This document shows positions 1 through 7,471 of a stretch of 7,471 nt of DNA, one piece after another. The DNA lies in contig JAWVZO010000123.1 in NCBI GenBank assembly GCA_033722135.1, positions 1 through 7,471 of the forward strand, written 5' to 3'. The notes beneath the pieces were generated by a model that was not told the DNA's origin, ran no database searches, and worked only from the letters and a program-made list of their open reading frames with translations. A program made the translations under genes and the position numbers. This stretch comes from QNFN01 sp033722135. GTDB taxonomy: Bacteria > Pseudomonadota > Gammaproteobacteria > QNFN01. How positions within the stretch are numbered: the stretch's first letter is position 1; each line of letters opens with the position of its first letter.

Positions 1-80
1 GCTGTCGGGCGGGCGTTCCGGCCCGGCTTCTCGCGACCCGTCCGGCGACGGCGTCCACGAAACCGATCCGAAGGCGACAG

Positions 81-965
81 ATGACGGGATTCGGCACGGC
101 ATGGGTAGCACTGGCGGCGCTCTGCTGGGGGCTCTCCGGCGGGATCGGCGGGATCCTCGTGGCTGCCGGCTGGGACCCGTTCGTGGTGTCGTTCTACCGC
201 GGCGCGATCGGGCTGCTGTTCGTCATGCTCTGGCTCGTGCTGCGTCCGCGCGGACACGGCCTTGGCAACCCCCGCCTCTGGCTCTGGTCGGTGGTCGCCG
301 GCCTGGGCGTGGCCGGTAATTTCTCGTTCTACTTCGTCAGCATCGCGGAGGGCAGCGTCGCGGTCGCGGCGACGCTGATGTACTGCGCGCCGGTGTTCGT
401 CTACCTCGTGTCGTTCACGCTCGGCCTGGAAAAACCGACCCCGCTCAAGTGGGAATCCATCGTTCTGGTCATGGTCGGGATCGTGTTGCTGACCCGGGTC
501 TACGATGCGCAGGTCGGCGACATGACGCTGTTCGGCATCGGCGCCGGGTTGCTCTCCGGGCTTTCGTACGCGCTGTTCATCTTCGGCTTCAAGTTCGCGG
601 CGCCGCACGGCAGCCCGCAGGCGATCCTGGCGATCGCGTTCGCGACGCTGGTCGCCGTGCTCCTCTGGCCGAGCGATCACGCGCAGGTCGTCGCGGCCCT
701 GGGGGCGTCCAGCTGGATGCTGTTCACGACCCTGGGCGTGCTCGGCGCGGGGCTGTCGTTCATTCTCTACATCGTCGGCCTGCGGTACACCGCCCCAGCG
801 GTCGCGGCGATCGTGGCGATGGTCGAGCCGGTCACCGCTTCGCTGTTCGGCGTCGCGGTGCTGGACGAGCGCCTGGCCCTCTCGCAGCTGCTCGGCATGG
901 CGCTGATCCTGGCGACGGTGACCGCGCTGAGTGTCTACACGAGCAGCCGGGCGGGGTCGTCGTGA
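81..965 (+). CDS. EamA/DMT-family transporter, ten predicted transmembrane helices
   Basis: This 294-residue integral inner-membrane protein belongs to the drug/metabolite transporter superfamily, which exports or imports small metabolites; the substrate cannot be read from sequence. About ten hydrophobic segments are visible, at roughly 6-29, 34-54, 66-87, 92-114, 124-139, 148-170, 178-196, 209-229, 236-262 and 265-287, forming two EamA repeats of five helices. Each repeat ends in the family pattern: a proline-containing helix (CAPVFVYL near 102 and VEPVTAS near 248), then a short acidic loop (GLEKP and LDERL), then the last helix. Length is typical for the family. The ATG is supported by GAAGG at 70-74, six bases upstream; the frame is open to the window edge, but the codons before the ATG read as basic, non-membrane sequence. 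The next gene is 67 bp downstream, so co-transcription is possible. Family assignment is secure and substrate unknown. Confidence 0.93.
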   Translation: MTGFGTAWVALAALCWGLSGGIGGILVAAGWDPFVVSFYRGAIGLLFVMLWLVLRPRGHGLGNPRLWLWSVVAGLGVAGNFSFYFVSIAEGSVAVAATLMYCAPVFVYLVSFTLGLEKPTPLKWESIVLVMVGIVLLTRVYDAQVGDMTLFGIGAGLLSGLSYALFIFGFKFAAPHGSPQAILAIAFATLVAVLLWPSDHAQVVAALGASSWMLFTTLGVLGAGLSFILYIVGLRYTAPAVAAIVAMVEPVTASLFGVAVLDERLALSQLLGMALILATVTALSVYTSSRAGSS

Positions 966-1032
966 CGGGCCGCCTGCCGGGCAGACGGCACCGCGTGCCG
1001 GCCCGATCCATGGAAGCGGAACGTCGAAGCCG

Positions 1033-1323
1033 ATGAAAGCGTCGGGATGGCGCGCCTGGCTGGTGCCGGTCGTGATCCTGGAGATCGCGGTCGTGCTGAT
1101 CGCGCTCTCGGCGATGGGGAAGCGCACCACGGCCCCGGGAGAGGCGAACAAGATCGCCCGCCTGGTGCTGGAAGACCCGACGGCGCTGGAATCGTTCCTC
1201 TTCTACTTCGCACTCGGGCACGTGGTCATCGGGGTCCTGCTGCTCGTGGCGTGGACCTCGGCCCGGCGCAAGGGCTCGCGCAGGGGCGGTTCTGCGGCGC
1301 GGCGACCGGGTGGCCGGAAGTGA
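1033..1323 (+). CDS. Small two-helix membrane protein of unknown function
   Basis: I do not recognise this 96-residue protein. It has a short basic N-terminus, a hydrophobic helix at about 8-28, a polar stretch at 29-52 (KRTTAPGEANKIARLVLEDP), a second helix at about 53-75 containing FYFALGHVVIGVLL, and a strongly basic tail (79-96) rich in Arg, Lys and Gly. By the positive-inside rule both ends should face the cytoplasm, with the loop outside. I chose the ATG at 1033, giving a membrane-protein-like start (MKASGWRAWL). The frame is open back to a GTG at 931, but that overlaps the transporter gene and would add a hydrophilic Arg-rich extension. A weak purine-rich stretch (GGAAGCGGA, 1012-1020) is the only SD candidate. 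It lies between the transporter and MaoC genes, and nothing around it indicates a role. The hydrophobic pattern and GC-type codon use make it likely to be real. Confidence 0.6.
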   Translation: MKASGWRAWLVPVVILEIAVVLIALSAMGKRTTAPGEANKIARLVLEDPTALESFLFYFALGHVVIGVLLLVAWTSARRKGSRRGGSAARRPGGRK

Positions 1324-1345
1324 TCCCGGAGCTCCCACGGCCTGG

Positions 1346-1376
1346 TTCATGACGCCCGGACTGTGTCGTTTACACT
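1346..1376 (+). promoter_or_regulatory. Possible weak sigma70 promoter for the MaoC-like gene
   Basis: A TACACT hexamer (1371-1376) resembles a -10 box (four of six matches to TATAAT) and lies 30 bases before the MaoC start, in a short AT-richer patch. The best -35 candidate is TTCATG at 1346-1351 with a 19-base spacer, which is poor. The 83-bp gap after the preceding stop codon makes an independent promoter reasonable. This is inferred from motif and position only. Confidence 0.35.
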
Positions 1377-1406
1377 CCCGCCTTTCGGGGTCGATGGAGA
1401 ATCGGA

Positions 1407-1886
1407 ATGACCGAGGCAGGTGGGGGAAGCTACCCCGACGTCCGCTGGTTCGAGGACTTCGCCGAGGGGCAGCGCTACGTCTATGGCGCGTGGGAGATGA
1501 CCGTCGAGTCGATGCTCGAGTTCGCGAGGGTCTACGATCCGGAGCCGTTCCACGTCGACGACGCGGCCGCCCGCGAGCTCGGCTGGGGCGGGCTGATCGC
1601 CTCCGGCCTGCAGATCCTCGCGATCTGGCGGCGGCTCAGCAAGGACGGCTTCCCGAACTGCGCGACCGTGATCTCGCCCGGCTGGGACGACATCCGCTGG
1701 ATGCAACCGGTGCGCGCCGGGGACGTGCTCGCCTCGCACACCGAGATCACCGAGGCCCGGCGTCTCGACAGCCGGCCCGGCGAGGGACTGGTGCGGCTGC
1801 GCAACCAGATGGTCCGCCAGGACGGTGCGCCGGTCGCGCGGCTCACCTCGAACTGGTTCGTGCGTTGCCGGCCGGCCGGGGCGTGA
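1407..1886 (+). CDS. MaoC-like hotdog-fold dehydratase / enoyl-CoA hydratase
   Basis: This 159-residue single-domain cytoplasmic protein has the MaoC/R-specific hydratase motif. YDPEPFH at 43-49 supplies the Asp44 and His49 pair (D-x4-H) that activates water in this family, and GGLIASG at 61-67 follows as expected for the central hotdog helix and next strand. Proteins of this type hydrate or dehydrate a CoA-linked acyl group, for example 2-enoyl-CoA to (R)-3-hydroxyacyl-CoA. In the classical R-hydratase motif the residue before the second proline is Asn; here it is Glu46, which is common in MaoC-like dehydratases of other specificity, so the substrate is open. The ATG at 1407 has GGAG (1396-1399) seven bases upstream, and the length is normal. 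It stands alone, separated from the propionate operon by about 550 bp. A role in polyhydroxyalkanoate or branched-chain acyl-CoA metabolism is possible but not shown. Confidence 0.88.
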   Translation: MTEAGGGSYPDVRWFEDFAEGQRYVYGAWEMTVESMLEFARVYDPEPFHVDDAAARELGWGGLIASGLQILAIWRRLSKDGFPNCATVISPGWDDIRWMQPVRAGDVLASHTEITEARRLDSRPGEGLVRLRNQMVRQDGAPVARLTSNWFVRCRPAGA

Positions 1887-1890
1887 CGCC

Positions 1891-1910
1891 GCGCCCGGAG
1901 CCCCGGGCGC
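1891..1910 (+). terminator. Hairpin just after the MaoC stop codon, possible terminator
   Basis: GCGCCCGG (1891-1898) and CCGGGCGC (1903-1910) form a perfect 8-bp stem with an AGCC loop, starting four bases after the TGA. No T-run follows, so it does not meet the standard definition of an intrinsic terminator. It could still stabilise the mRNA 3' end or aid termination. Short GC-only inverted repeats arise often by chance in DNA this rich in G and C. Confidence 0.3.
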
Positions 1911-2078
1911 TCCCGGGAACCCTCCCGTGATCCTGCGCGGCGCCGGGTGGGCGGCCGCCGTCGCGCGGCAGTCGGCAAAACACCCTCCGCTGTGCCAGAC
2001 TGTTCCGTGGCCGAGGCGGCAGAACCGTGGATCGCGACCGCGGCACGCGCCGCCCGGGCCCATACTGGAGGAGACACC

Positions 2079-2222
2079 GTGCGCCAGATCGTCCGCTCGT
2101 CGCTTCCCCGTCTCCGCGATCCCGACCGTCCGCCGCTTCGTCGCGCGCGGCCCCGCGTGGCCCGTCCGCGCGGGCGTCACGCGGCGCCGTCGCGTGAGCG
2201 GTCGCGATATGCGGAGGGGTAG
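2079..2222 (+). CDS. Doubtful 47-residue Arg/Pro-rich reading frame with strong SD
   Basis: A GTG at 2079 is preceded by GGAGGAG (2067-2073) at five bases, the best ribosome-binding sequence in the window, and opens a 47-codon frame ending in TAG. The translation starts VRQIVRSSLPRLRDP and continues very rich in Arg and Pro, with no hydrophobic segment and no motif I know. Such composition is what random high-GC DNA encodes, which argues against a functional protein. It could be a tiny basic protein, a leader peptide, or the remaining 5' end of a lost gene. It stops 53 bp before the -35 box of the prpE promoter, so it is not part of that transcript. Confidence 0.2.
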   Translation: MRQIVRSSLPRLRDPDRPPLRRARPRVARPRGRHAAPSRERSRYAEG

Positions 2223-2246
2223 CCGGGCTGGACGCGAAAACGCTGG

Positions 2247-2258
2247 ATTGTCAACATT
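2247..2258. promoter_or_regulatory. Upstream operator-like box (imperfect palindrome)
   Basis: ATTGTCAACATT is an imperfect version of the palindrome found at 2321-2332. Both are preceded by GG and share the core GGATTGTC-x-ACA. It ends 16 bases before the -35 hexamer, a position suitable for a regulator that activates or that pairs with a downstream site. The TTGTC-x-ACA half-site pattern, with GT and AC in inverted orientation, resembles sites bound by GntR-family regulators; that family assignment is inference. Confidence 0.5.
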
Positions 2259-2274
2259 CTTTCAGGGAAACCGC

Positions 2275-2304
2275 TTGACCATTACGGTTTATAGCGCATA
2301 GAAT
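2275..2304 (+). promoter_or_regulatory. Sigma70-type promoter of the prpE-maeB-mutase operon
   Basis: TTGACC (2275-2280) matches the -35 consensus at five of six positions, and TAGAAT (2299-2304) matches the -10 consensus at five of six. The spacer of 18 bases is AT-rich in a window that is otherwise very GC-rich. Transcription would start near 2310-2312, giving a leader of about 128 nt before the prpE GTG. It is flanked on both sides by related palindromic boxes, so it is very probably a regulated promoter. It is the strongest promoter candidate seen in the window. Confidence 0.75.
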
Positions 2305-2320
2305 CGCGACCCTAACAAGG

Positions 2321-2332
2321 ATTGTCGACAAT
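2321..2332. promoter_or_regulatory. Downstream operator: perfect 12-bp palindrome ATTGTCGACAAT
   Basis: ATTGTCGACAAT is a perfect inverted repeat lying at about +10 to +22 relative to the predicted transcription start, a classic repressor position. Its centre is 74 bp from that of the box at 2247-2258, close to seven turns of B-DNA, so dimers at both sites would sit on the same face of the helix. The sequence fits the GT-x2-AC type of inverted half-sites seen with many GntR-family regulators of organic-acid metabolism; the actual regulator is unknown and not in the window. The ATG at 2331 overlaps its right end. Confidence 0.6.
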
Positions 2333-2340
2333 GTTGGCCT

Positions 2341-2365
2341 CGCGTGCTCCTCGAGCGGGCACGCG
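2341..2365 (+). other. Possible stem-loop in the prpE mRNA leader
   Basis: CGCGTGC (2341-2347) and GCACGCG (2359-2365) can pair perfectly over 7 bp, enclosing an 11-nt loop, about 30 nt into the predicted transcript. It does not reach the prpE SD at 2425-2433, so direct control of translation is not evident. It may protect the 5' end or be a chance GC-rich repeat. I see no match to a known riboswitch. Confidence 0.25.
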
Positions 2366-2438
2366 CAGAGGCCGTTTTTCGCACCGGGCGTACCGGCGCA
2401 CGCAAGGCAACGAACAGACCAGCAAGAAGGGGGACCCC

Positions 2439-4334
2439 GTGGGCAAATACGACGAGATGTACCGGCGATCGATCGAGGATCCGGAGGGTTTCTGGGGCGA
2501 GGCCGCCGAGGCGATCAGCTGGACCAAGAAGTGGGACAAGGTGCTCGACGCGAGCAACAAGCCGTTCTACCGGTGGTTCGCGGGCGGCGAGCTGAACACC
2601 TGCTACAACGCGGTGGACCGCCACTGCGAGAACGGCCGAGGCGGCCAGGCCGCGATCATCTACGACAGCCCGATCACCGGCAACAAGGCGACCTACACCT
2701 TCGACGAGCTGCGCGACGCGGTGGCGAAGCTGGCGGGCGTGCTCGCCGCTCAGGGGGTCACCAAGGGCGACCGGGTCATCGTCTACATGCCGATGGTGCC
2801 CGAGGCGCTGATGGCGATGCTGGCCTGCGCGCGGATCGGCGCGGTGCACTCGGTGGTGTTCGGTGGCTTCGCGGCGAAGGAGCTGGCGACGCGCATCGAC
2901 GACGCCAAGCCGAAGATGATCCTGTCGGCGTCTTGCGGCGTGGAGCCGGGGCGCGTGATCCCCTACAAGCCGCTGCTCGACCAGGCGATCGACTTCTCCA
3001 GCCACAAGCCGGAGAAGACCGTGATCCTGCAGCGCGACCAGGTGCAGGCGGAGCTGCAGTCCGGCCGGGACCTCGACTGGGCCGAGGCCGTGGCGTCGGC
3101 CGAGCCGCACGACTGCGTGCCGGTCGCGGCGACCGATCCGCTCTACATCCTCTACACGTCGGGCACGACCGGCCAGCCGAAGGGCGTGGTGCGCGACAAT
3201 GGCGGCCACGCGGTGGCGCTCGCCTGGTCGATGAAGTACGTCTACGACGTCGCGCCGGGCGAGGTGTACTGGGCGGCGTCGGACGTCGGCTGGGTGGTCG
3301 GCCACTCCTACATCTGCTACGGACCGCTGCTCAACGGCAACACGACGATCGTGTTCGAGGGCAAGCCGGTCGGCACCCCGGATCCGGGTACCTTCTGGCG
3401 CGTGATCAACGAACACGGCGTCAAGAATCTGTTCACGGCGCCGACCGCGTTCCGCGCGATCCGCAAAGAGGACCCGGAGGGCGAGTACATCAAGAAGTAC
3501 GATCTCTCCAACTTCGAGGCGCTGTTCCTGGCGGGCGAGCGGTGCGACCCGGACACGCTGTTCTGGGCGCAGGAGCAGCTCCAGGTGCCGGTGATCGACC
3601 ACTGGTGGCAGACCGAGACGGGCTGGGCGATCGCGGCCAACTGCCTGGGAATCGAGCAGTTCGAGATCAAGGCGGGTTCGCCGACCAAGGCGGTGCCGGG
3701 CTACGACGTGCAGGTGCTCGACGAGGAGGGCAACCAGGTACCGGCCGGCGACATCGGTGCGATCGTGATCAAGCTGCCGCTGCCCCCGGGGACCCTGCCG
3801 ACGCTGTGGGGCGCCGACCAGCGGTTCGTCGACGCCTACCTGAGCCGCTACGAGGGGTACTACCTGACCGGCGACGCCGGCATGAGGGACGAGAACGACT
3901 ACCTCTGGATCATGAGCCGGATCGACGACGTGATCAACGTCGCCGGCCACCGCCTGTCGACGGGCGGCATGGAAGAGGTGCTGGCGAGCCACCCTGCGGT
4001 CGCGGAGTGCGCCGTGTTCGGCGTCGCCGACCAGCTGAAGGGGGAGCTGCCGCTGGGGATGGTGGTGCTCAAGGCCGGCGGCGAGGTGGACGAGGAGCAG
4101 CTCAGGAAGGAGCTGGTCGCGCTGGTGCGCGAGAAGATCGGCCCGGTGGCGGCGTTCAAGCTGGTGACCACGGTCAAGCGGCTGCCGAAGACGCGCTCGG
4201 GCAAGATCCTGCGCAAGACCATGAAGCAGATCGCCGACGGGGCCGAGGTGAAGATGCCGGCGACGATCGACGACCCGGCGATCCTCGACGAGATCTCCGA
4301 CTCCCTCAAGGGGCTCGGCTACCCGAAGGGGTAG
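2439..4334 (+). CDS. prpE: Propionyl-CoA synthetase (propionate-CoA ligase)
   Basis: This 631-residue cytoplasmic enzyme of the acyl-adenylate-forming family activates propionate with ATP and CoA to propionyl-CoA, AMP and diphosphate. An N-terminal ACAS_N segment (about 1-60, with YDEMYRRSIEDPEGFW) precedes the AMP-binding core. Motifs seen are the P-loop-like YILYTSGTTGQPKG (236-249), HWWQTETGW (388-396), YLTGD (475-479), the ATP-site GHRLS (503-507) and the C-terminal SGKILRK with Lys589, the catalytic lysine that in this family can be silenced by acetylation. SASCGVEPGRVIPYKPLLD and RDNGGH are typical of PrpE rather than Acs, as is Trp after QTETG where Acs usually has Gly. The start is the GTG at 2439, with AGAAGGGGG (2425-2433) five bases upstream and a normal PrpE N-terminus. 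An in-frame ATG at 2331 would add an unusual basic 36-residue extension. It is first in a probable operon; related short-chain acids could also be substrates. Confidence 0.92.
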   Translation: MGKYDEMYRRSIEDPEGFWGEAAEAISWTKKWDKVLDASNKPFYRWFAGGELNTCYNAVDRHCENGRGGQAAIIYDSPITGNKATYTFDELRDAVAKLAGVLAAQGVTKGDRVIVYMPMVPEALMAMLACARIGAVHSVVFGGFAAKELATRIDDAKPKMILSASCGVEPGRVIPYKPLLDQAIDFSSHKPEKTVILQRDQVQAELQSGRDLDWAEAVASAEPHDCVPVAATDPLYILYTSGTTGQPKGVVRDNGGHAVALAWSMKYVYDVAPGEVYWAASDVGWVVGHSYICYGPLLNGNTTIVFEGKPVGTPDPGTFWRVINEHGVKNLFTAPTAFRAIRKEDPEGEYIKKYDLSNFEALFLAGERCDPDTLFWAQEQLQVPVIDHWWQTETGWAIAANCLGIEQFEIKAGSPTKAVPGYDVQVLDEEGNQVPAGDIGAIVIKLPLPPGTLPTLWGADQRFVDAYLSRYEGYYLTGDAGMRDENDYLWIMSRIDDVINVAGHRLSTGGMEEVLASHPAVAECAVFGVADQLKGELPLGMVVLKAGGEVDEEQLRKELVALVREKIGPVAAFKLVTTVKRLPKTRSGKILRKTMKQIADGAEVKMPATIDDPAILDEISDSLKGLGYPKG

Positions 4335-4359
4335 GCCGGGCGGCAAGCTCAGGCAGCAT

Positions 4360-4382
4360 GGCCCGGCCGTGACGGCCGGGCC
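4360..4382 (+). other. Strong hairpin between prpE and maeB
   Basis: GGCCCGGCCG (4360-4369), a TGA loop and CGGCCGGGCC (4373-4382) form a perfect 10-bp, all-G/C stem with a 3-nt loop, extendable by a U-G and an A-U pair. It lies 25 bp after the prpE stop and ends nine bases before the maeB SD (4391-4397). No T-run follows, so full intrinsic termination is unlikely. Likely roles are partial termination, an mRNA processing or stability element that sets the prpE:maeB ratio, or a structure affecting maeB translation. The symmetry is exact; the function is inferred. Confidence 0.5.
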
Positions 4383-4401
4383 GTTCACCCAGGGGGGAAA
4401 C

Positions 4402-6705
<2,304 letters not shown>

Positions 6706-6728
6706 CCGCGGGGCGTCGACGGACGCAG

Positions 6729-6749
6729 GCGCACGCAGGGACGGTGCGC
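6729..6749 (+). other. Possible small hairpin between maeB and the mutase gene
   Basis: GCGCAC (6729-6734) and GTGCGC (6744-6749) form a 6-bp stem with a 9-nt loop in the 120-bp gap between the two genes. No T-run follows, and I see no convincing promoter in the gap. The gap therefore looks like an untranslated spacer within an operon. The hairpin is weak and may be chance. Confidence 0.2.
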
Positions 6750-6825
6750 GCCGAGGACGGCGTGAGGGACCGGCAGGTTGCGAGACGGGCCCACGCCACG
6801 AAACCGAATCGAGGTGGATGAAGCC

Positions 6826-7471
6826 ATGGCAGATTTCCCGAAGAAGTCCCTGGATGACTGGCACGAACTGGCCGCCAAGGAGCGCAAGGGCCGGCCGGTC
6901 GACGAGCTGAACTGGCAGACCCCTGAAGGGATCGAGGTCAAGCCGCTCTACACCGCCGCCGACCTGGAGGGGCTCGACCACGTCGACAGCCTGCCGGGCT
7001 TCGCGCCGTTCGTCCGGGGACCGAAGGCGACCATGTACGCCGGGCGGCCGTGGACCGTGCGCCAGTACGCCGGCTTCTCGACCGCGGAGGAGTCGAACGC
7101 CTTCTACCGGCGCAACCTGGCCGCGGGCCAGCAGGGGCTGTCGGTGGCATTCGACCTCGCCACCCACCGCGGCTACGACTCCGACCACCCGCGCGTCGTC
7201 GGCGACGTCGGCAAGGCGGGCGTGGCGATCGACTCGATCGCCGACATGAAGATCCTGTTCGACCAGATTCCGCTCGATCAGGTGTCGGTGTCGATGACCA
7301 TGAACGGCGCGGTGTTGCCTGTGATGGCGATGTACATCATCGCCGCCGAGGAGCAGGGCGTGACCCCGGATCAGCTCGCCGGGACGCTGCAGAACGACAT
7401 CCTCAAGGAGTTCATGGTCCGCAACACCTACATCTACCCGCCCGAGCCGTCGATGCGCATCGTCGCCGACA
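6826..7471 (+). CDS. Methylmalonyl-CoA mutase, large (catalytic) subunit, 5' part
   Basis: The first 215 codons of methylmalonyl-CoA mutase are present and the gene runs off the right edge; the full protein is usually about 700-730 residues. The enzyme uses adenosylcobalamin to interconvert (R)-methylmalonyl-CoA and succinyl-CoA. Family blocks appear in order: PLYTAADLEGL (40-50), the substrate-channel segment TMYAGRPWTVRQYAGFST (69-86) with its conserved Tyr and Arg residues, ESNAFYRRNLAAGQQGLSVAFDLATHRGYDSD (89-120), VSMTMNGAVLPVMAMY (155-170), GTLQNDILKEFMVRNTYIYPP (186-206) and EPSMRIVAD (207-215). The visible half-barrel is of the catalytically active type, not the degenerate small subunit, because these substrate-binding blocks are intact. 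The cobalamin-binding C-terminus lies outside the window, so single-chain and two-subunit forms cannot be told apart. The ATG at 6826 has GAGGTGG (6811-6817) eight bases upstream. It probably shares the prpE-maeB transcript. Confidence 0.95.
   Translation, partial: MADFPKKSLDDWHELAAKERKGRPVDELNWQTPEGIEVKPLYTAADLEGLDHVDSLPGFAPFVRGPKATMYAGRPWTVRQYAGFSTAEESNAFYRRNLAAGQQGLSVAFDLATHRGYDSDHPRVVGDVGKAGVAIDSIADMKILFDQIPLDQVSVSMTMNGAVLPVMAMYIIAAEEQGVTPDQLAGTLQNDILKEFMVRNTYIYPPEPSMRIVAD

Larger units (their letters stand above)
1887..2438. other. Gene-poor 550-bp gap: GC-rich half, then AT-richer promoter/operator half
   Basis: No recognisable protein lies in this gap on either strand. Reading frames that cross it give Arg/Pro/Ala-rich translations typical of non-coding high-GC DNA. 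From 1887 to about 2235 the composition matches the rest of the window and shows only a hairpin at 1891-1910 and a short SD-led frame at 2079-2222. From about 2240 to 2335 there is a clear AT-richer island with the prpE promoter and two operator-like boxes. From about 2311 to 2438 the DNA is probably the untranslated leader of the prpE mRNA. The size of the gap suggests a decayed gene or a large regulatory region. The regulator that binds here is not encoded in the window. Confidence 0.6.

Noticed and set aside
1..80. 3' end of an upstream gene
   Set aside because: All three + frames stay open here, but each is short and Arg/Pro- or Gly/Ser-rich. One frame ends in a TGA overlapping the transporter ATG (82-84), which is suggestive but not enough to call a gene.
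1347..2180. 277-codon open frame on the minus strand over the MaoC gene and the gap
   Set aside because: It has no recognisable motif, Arg/Pro/Gly-rich composition, and overlaps the real MaoC-like gene. I also looked for a divergent regulator gene in 1887-2240 and found none.
2322..2438. prpE starting at TTG 2322
   Set aside because: It lies inside the operator palindrome and gives a basic leader not found in PrpE proteins. GTG 2439 has a better SD and the expected N-terminus.
4369..4401. maeB starting at GTG 4369
   Set aside because: This codon is part of the hairpin stem and loop, and its first 11 codons do not resemble MaeB. GTG 4402 directly follows a purine-rich SD.
4335..4401. Rho-independent terminator between prpE and maeB
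   Set aside because: The stem is strong, but no T-run follows, so I list it as a hairpin of unknown role.
6818..6937. Short frame from ATG 6818 before the mutase start
   Set aside because: It is out of frame with the mutase, overlaps its first codons, soon ends at a TGA and has no family signature. The GAGGTGG sequence fits the ATG at 6826 better.

Overview
This is a GC-rich (roughly 70% by eye) bacterial chromosome segment with dense coding and strong G/C bias at third codon positions. All the genes I accept are on the + strand. The gene set suggests a high-GC proteobacterium: an EamA transporter, a MaoC-type hydratase, PrpE, a MaeB-type malic enzyme fused to a phosphotransacetylase-like domain, and methylmalonyl-CoA mutase, with sigma70-like promoter spacing and Shine-Dalgarno (SD) led starts. 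I cannot place it to genus. There are no tRNA or rRNA genes, insertion sequences, CRISPR arrays or signs of recent transfer.

Left part (1-1886): three apparently unrelated genes. These are a ten-helix drug/metabolite transporter (81-965), a small two-helix membrane protein of unknown function (1033-1323), and a stand-alone MaoC-like hotdog hydratase (1407-1886) that probably has its own promoter.

Middle (1887-2438): a gene-poor gap of about 550 bp. Its first part is GC-rich and holds a hairpin just after the MaoC stop codon and a 47-codon reading frame with an unusually good SD, which I treat as doubtful. Its second part is a local AT-rich island carrying the clearest regulatory signal of the window: a near-consensus sigma70 promoter flanked by two related 12-bp boxes, ATTGTCAACATT and the perfect palindrome ATTGTCGACAAT. 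Their centres are 74 bp apart, close to seven helical turns.

Right part (2439-7471): a probable operon of prpE (propionyl-CoA synthetase), maeB (malic enzyme with PTA-like domain) and the start of the methylmalonyl-CoA mutase large subunit gene, which runs off the window. PrpE activates propionate. The mutase, after carboxylase and epimerase steps not encoded here, makes succinyl-CoA. Malic enzyme then removes the extra C4 carbon as CO2, giving pyruvate and NADPH. This is a methylmalonyl-CoA route for propionate use, not the methylcitrate cycle.

I found no exotic new system. The points most worth following up are the paired, phased operators around the prpE promoter, an in-frame alternative start inside the downstream operator, a strong hairpin between prpE and maeB, and the apparent loss of phosphotransacetylase catalytic residues in the MaeB C-terminal domain.
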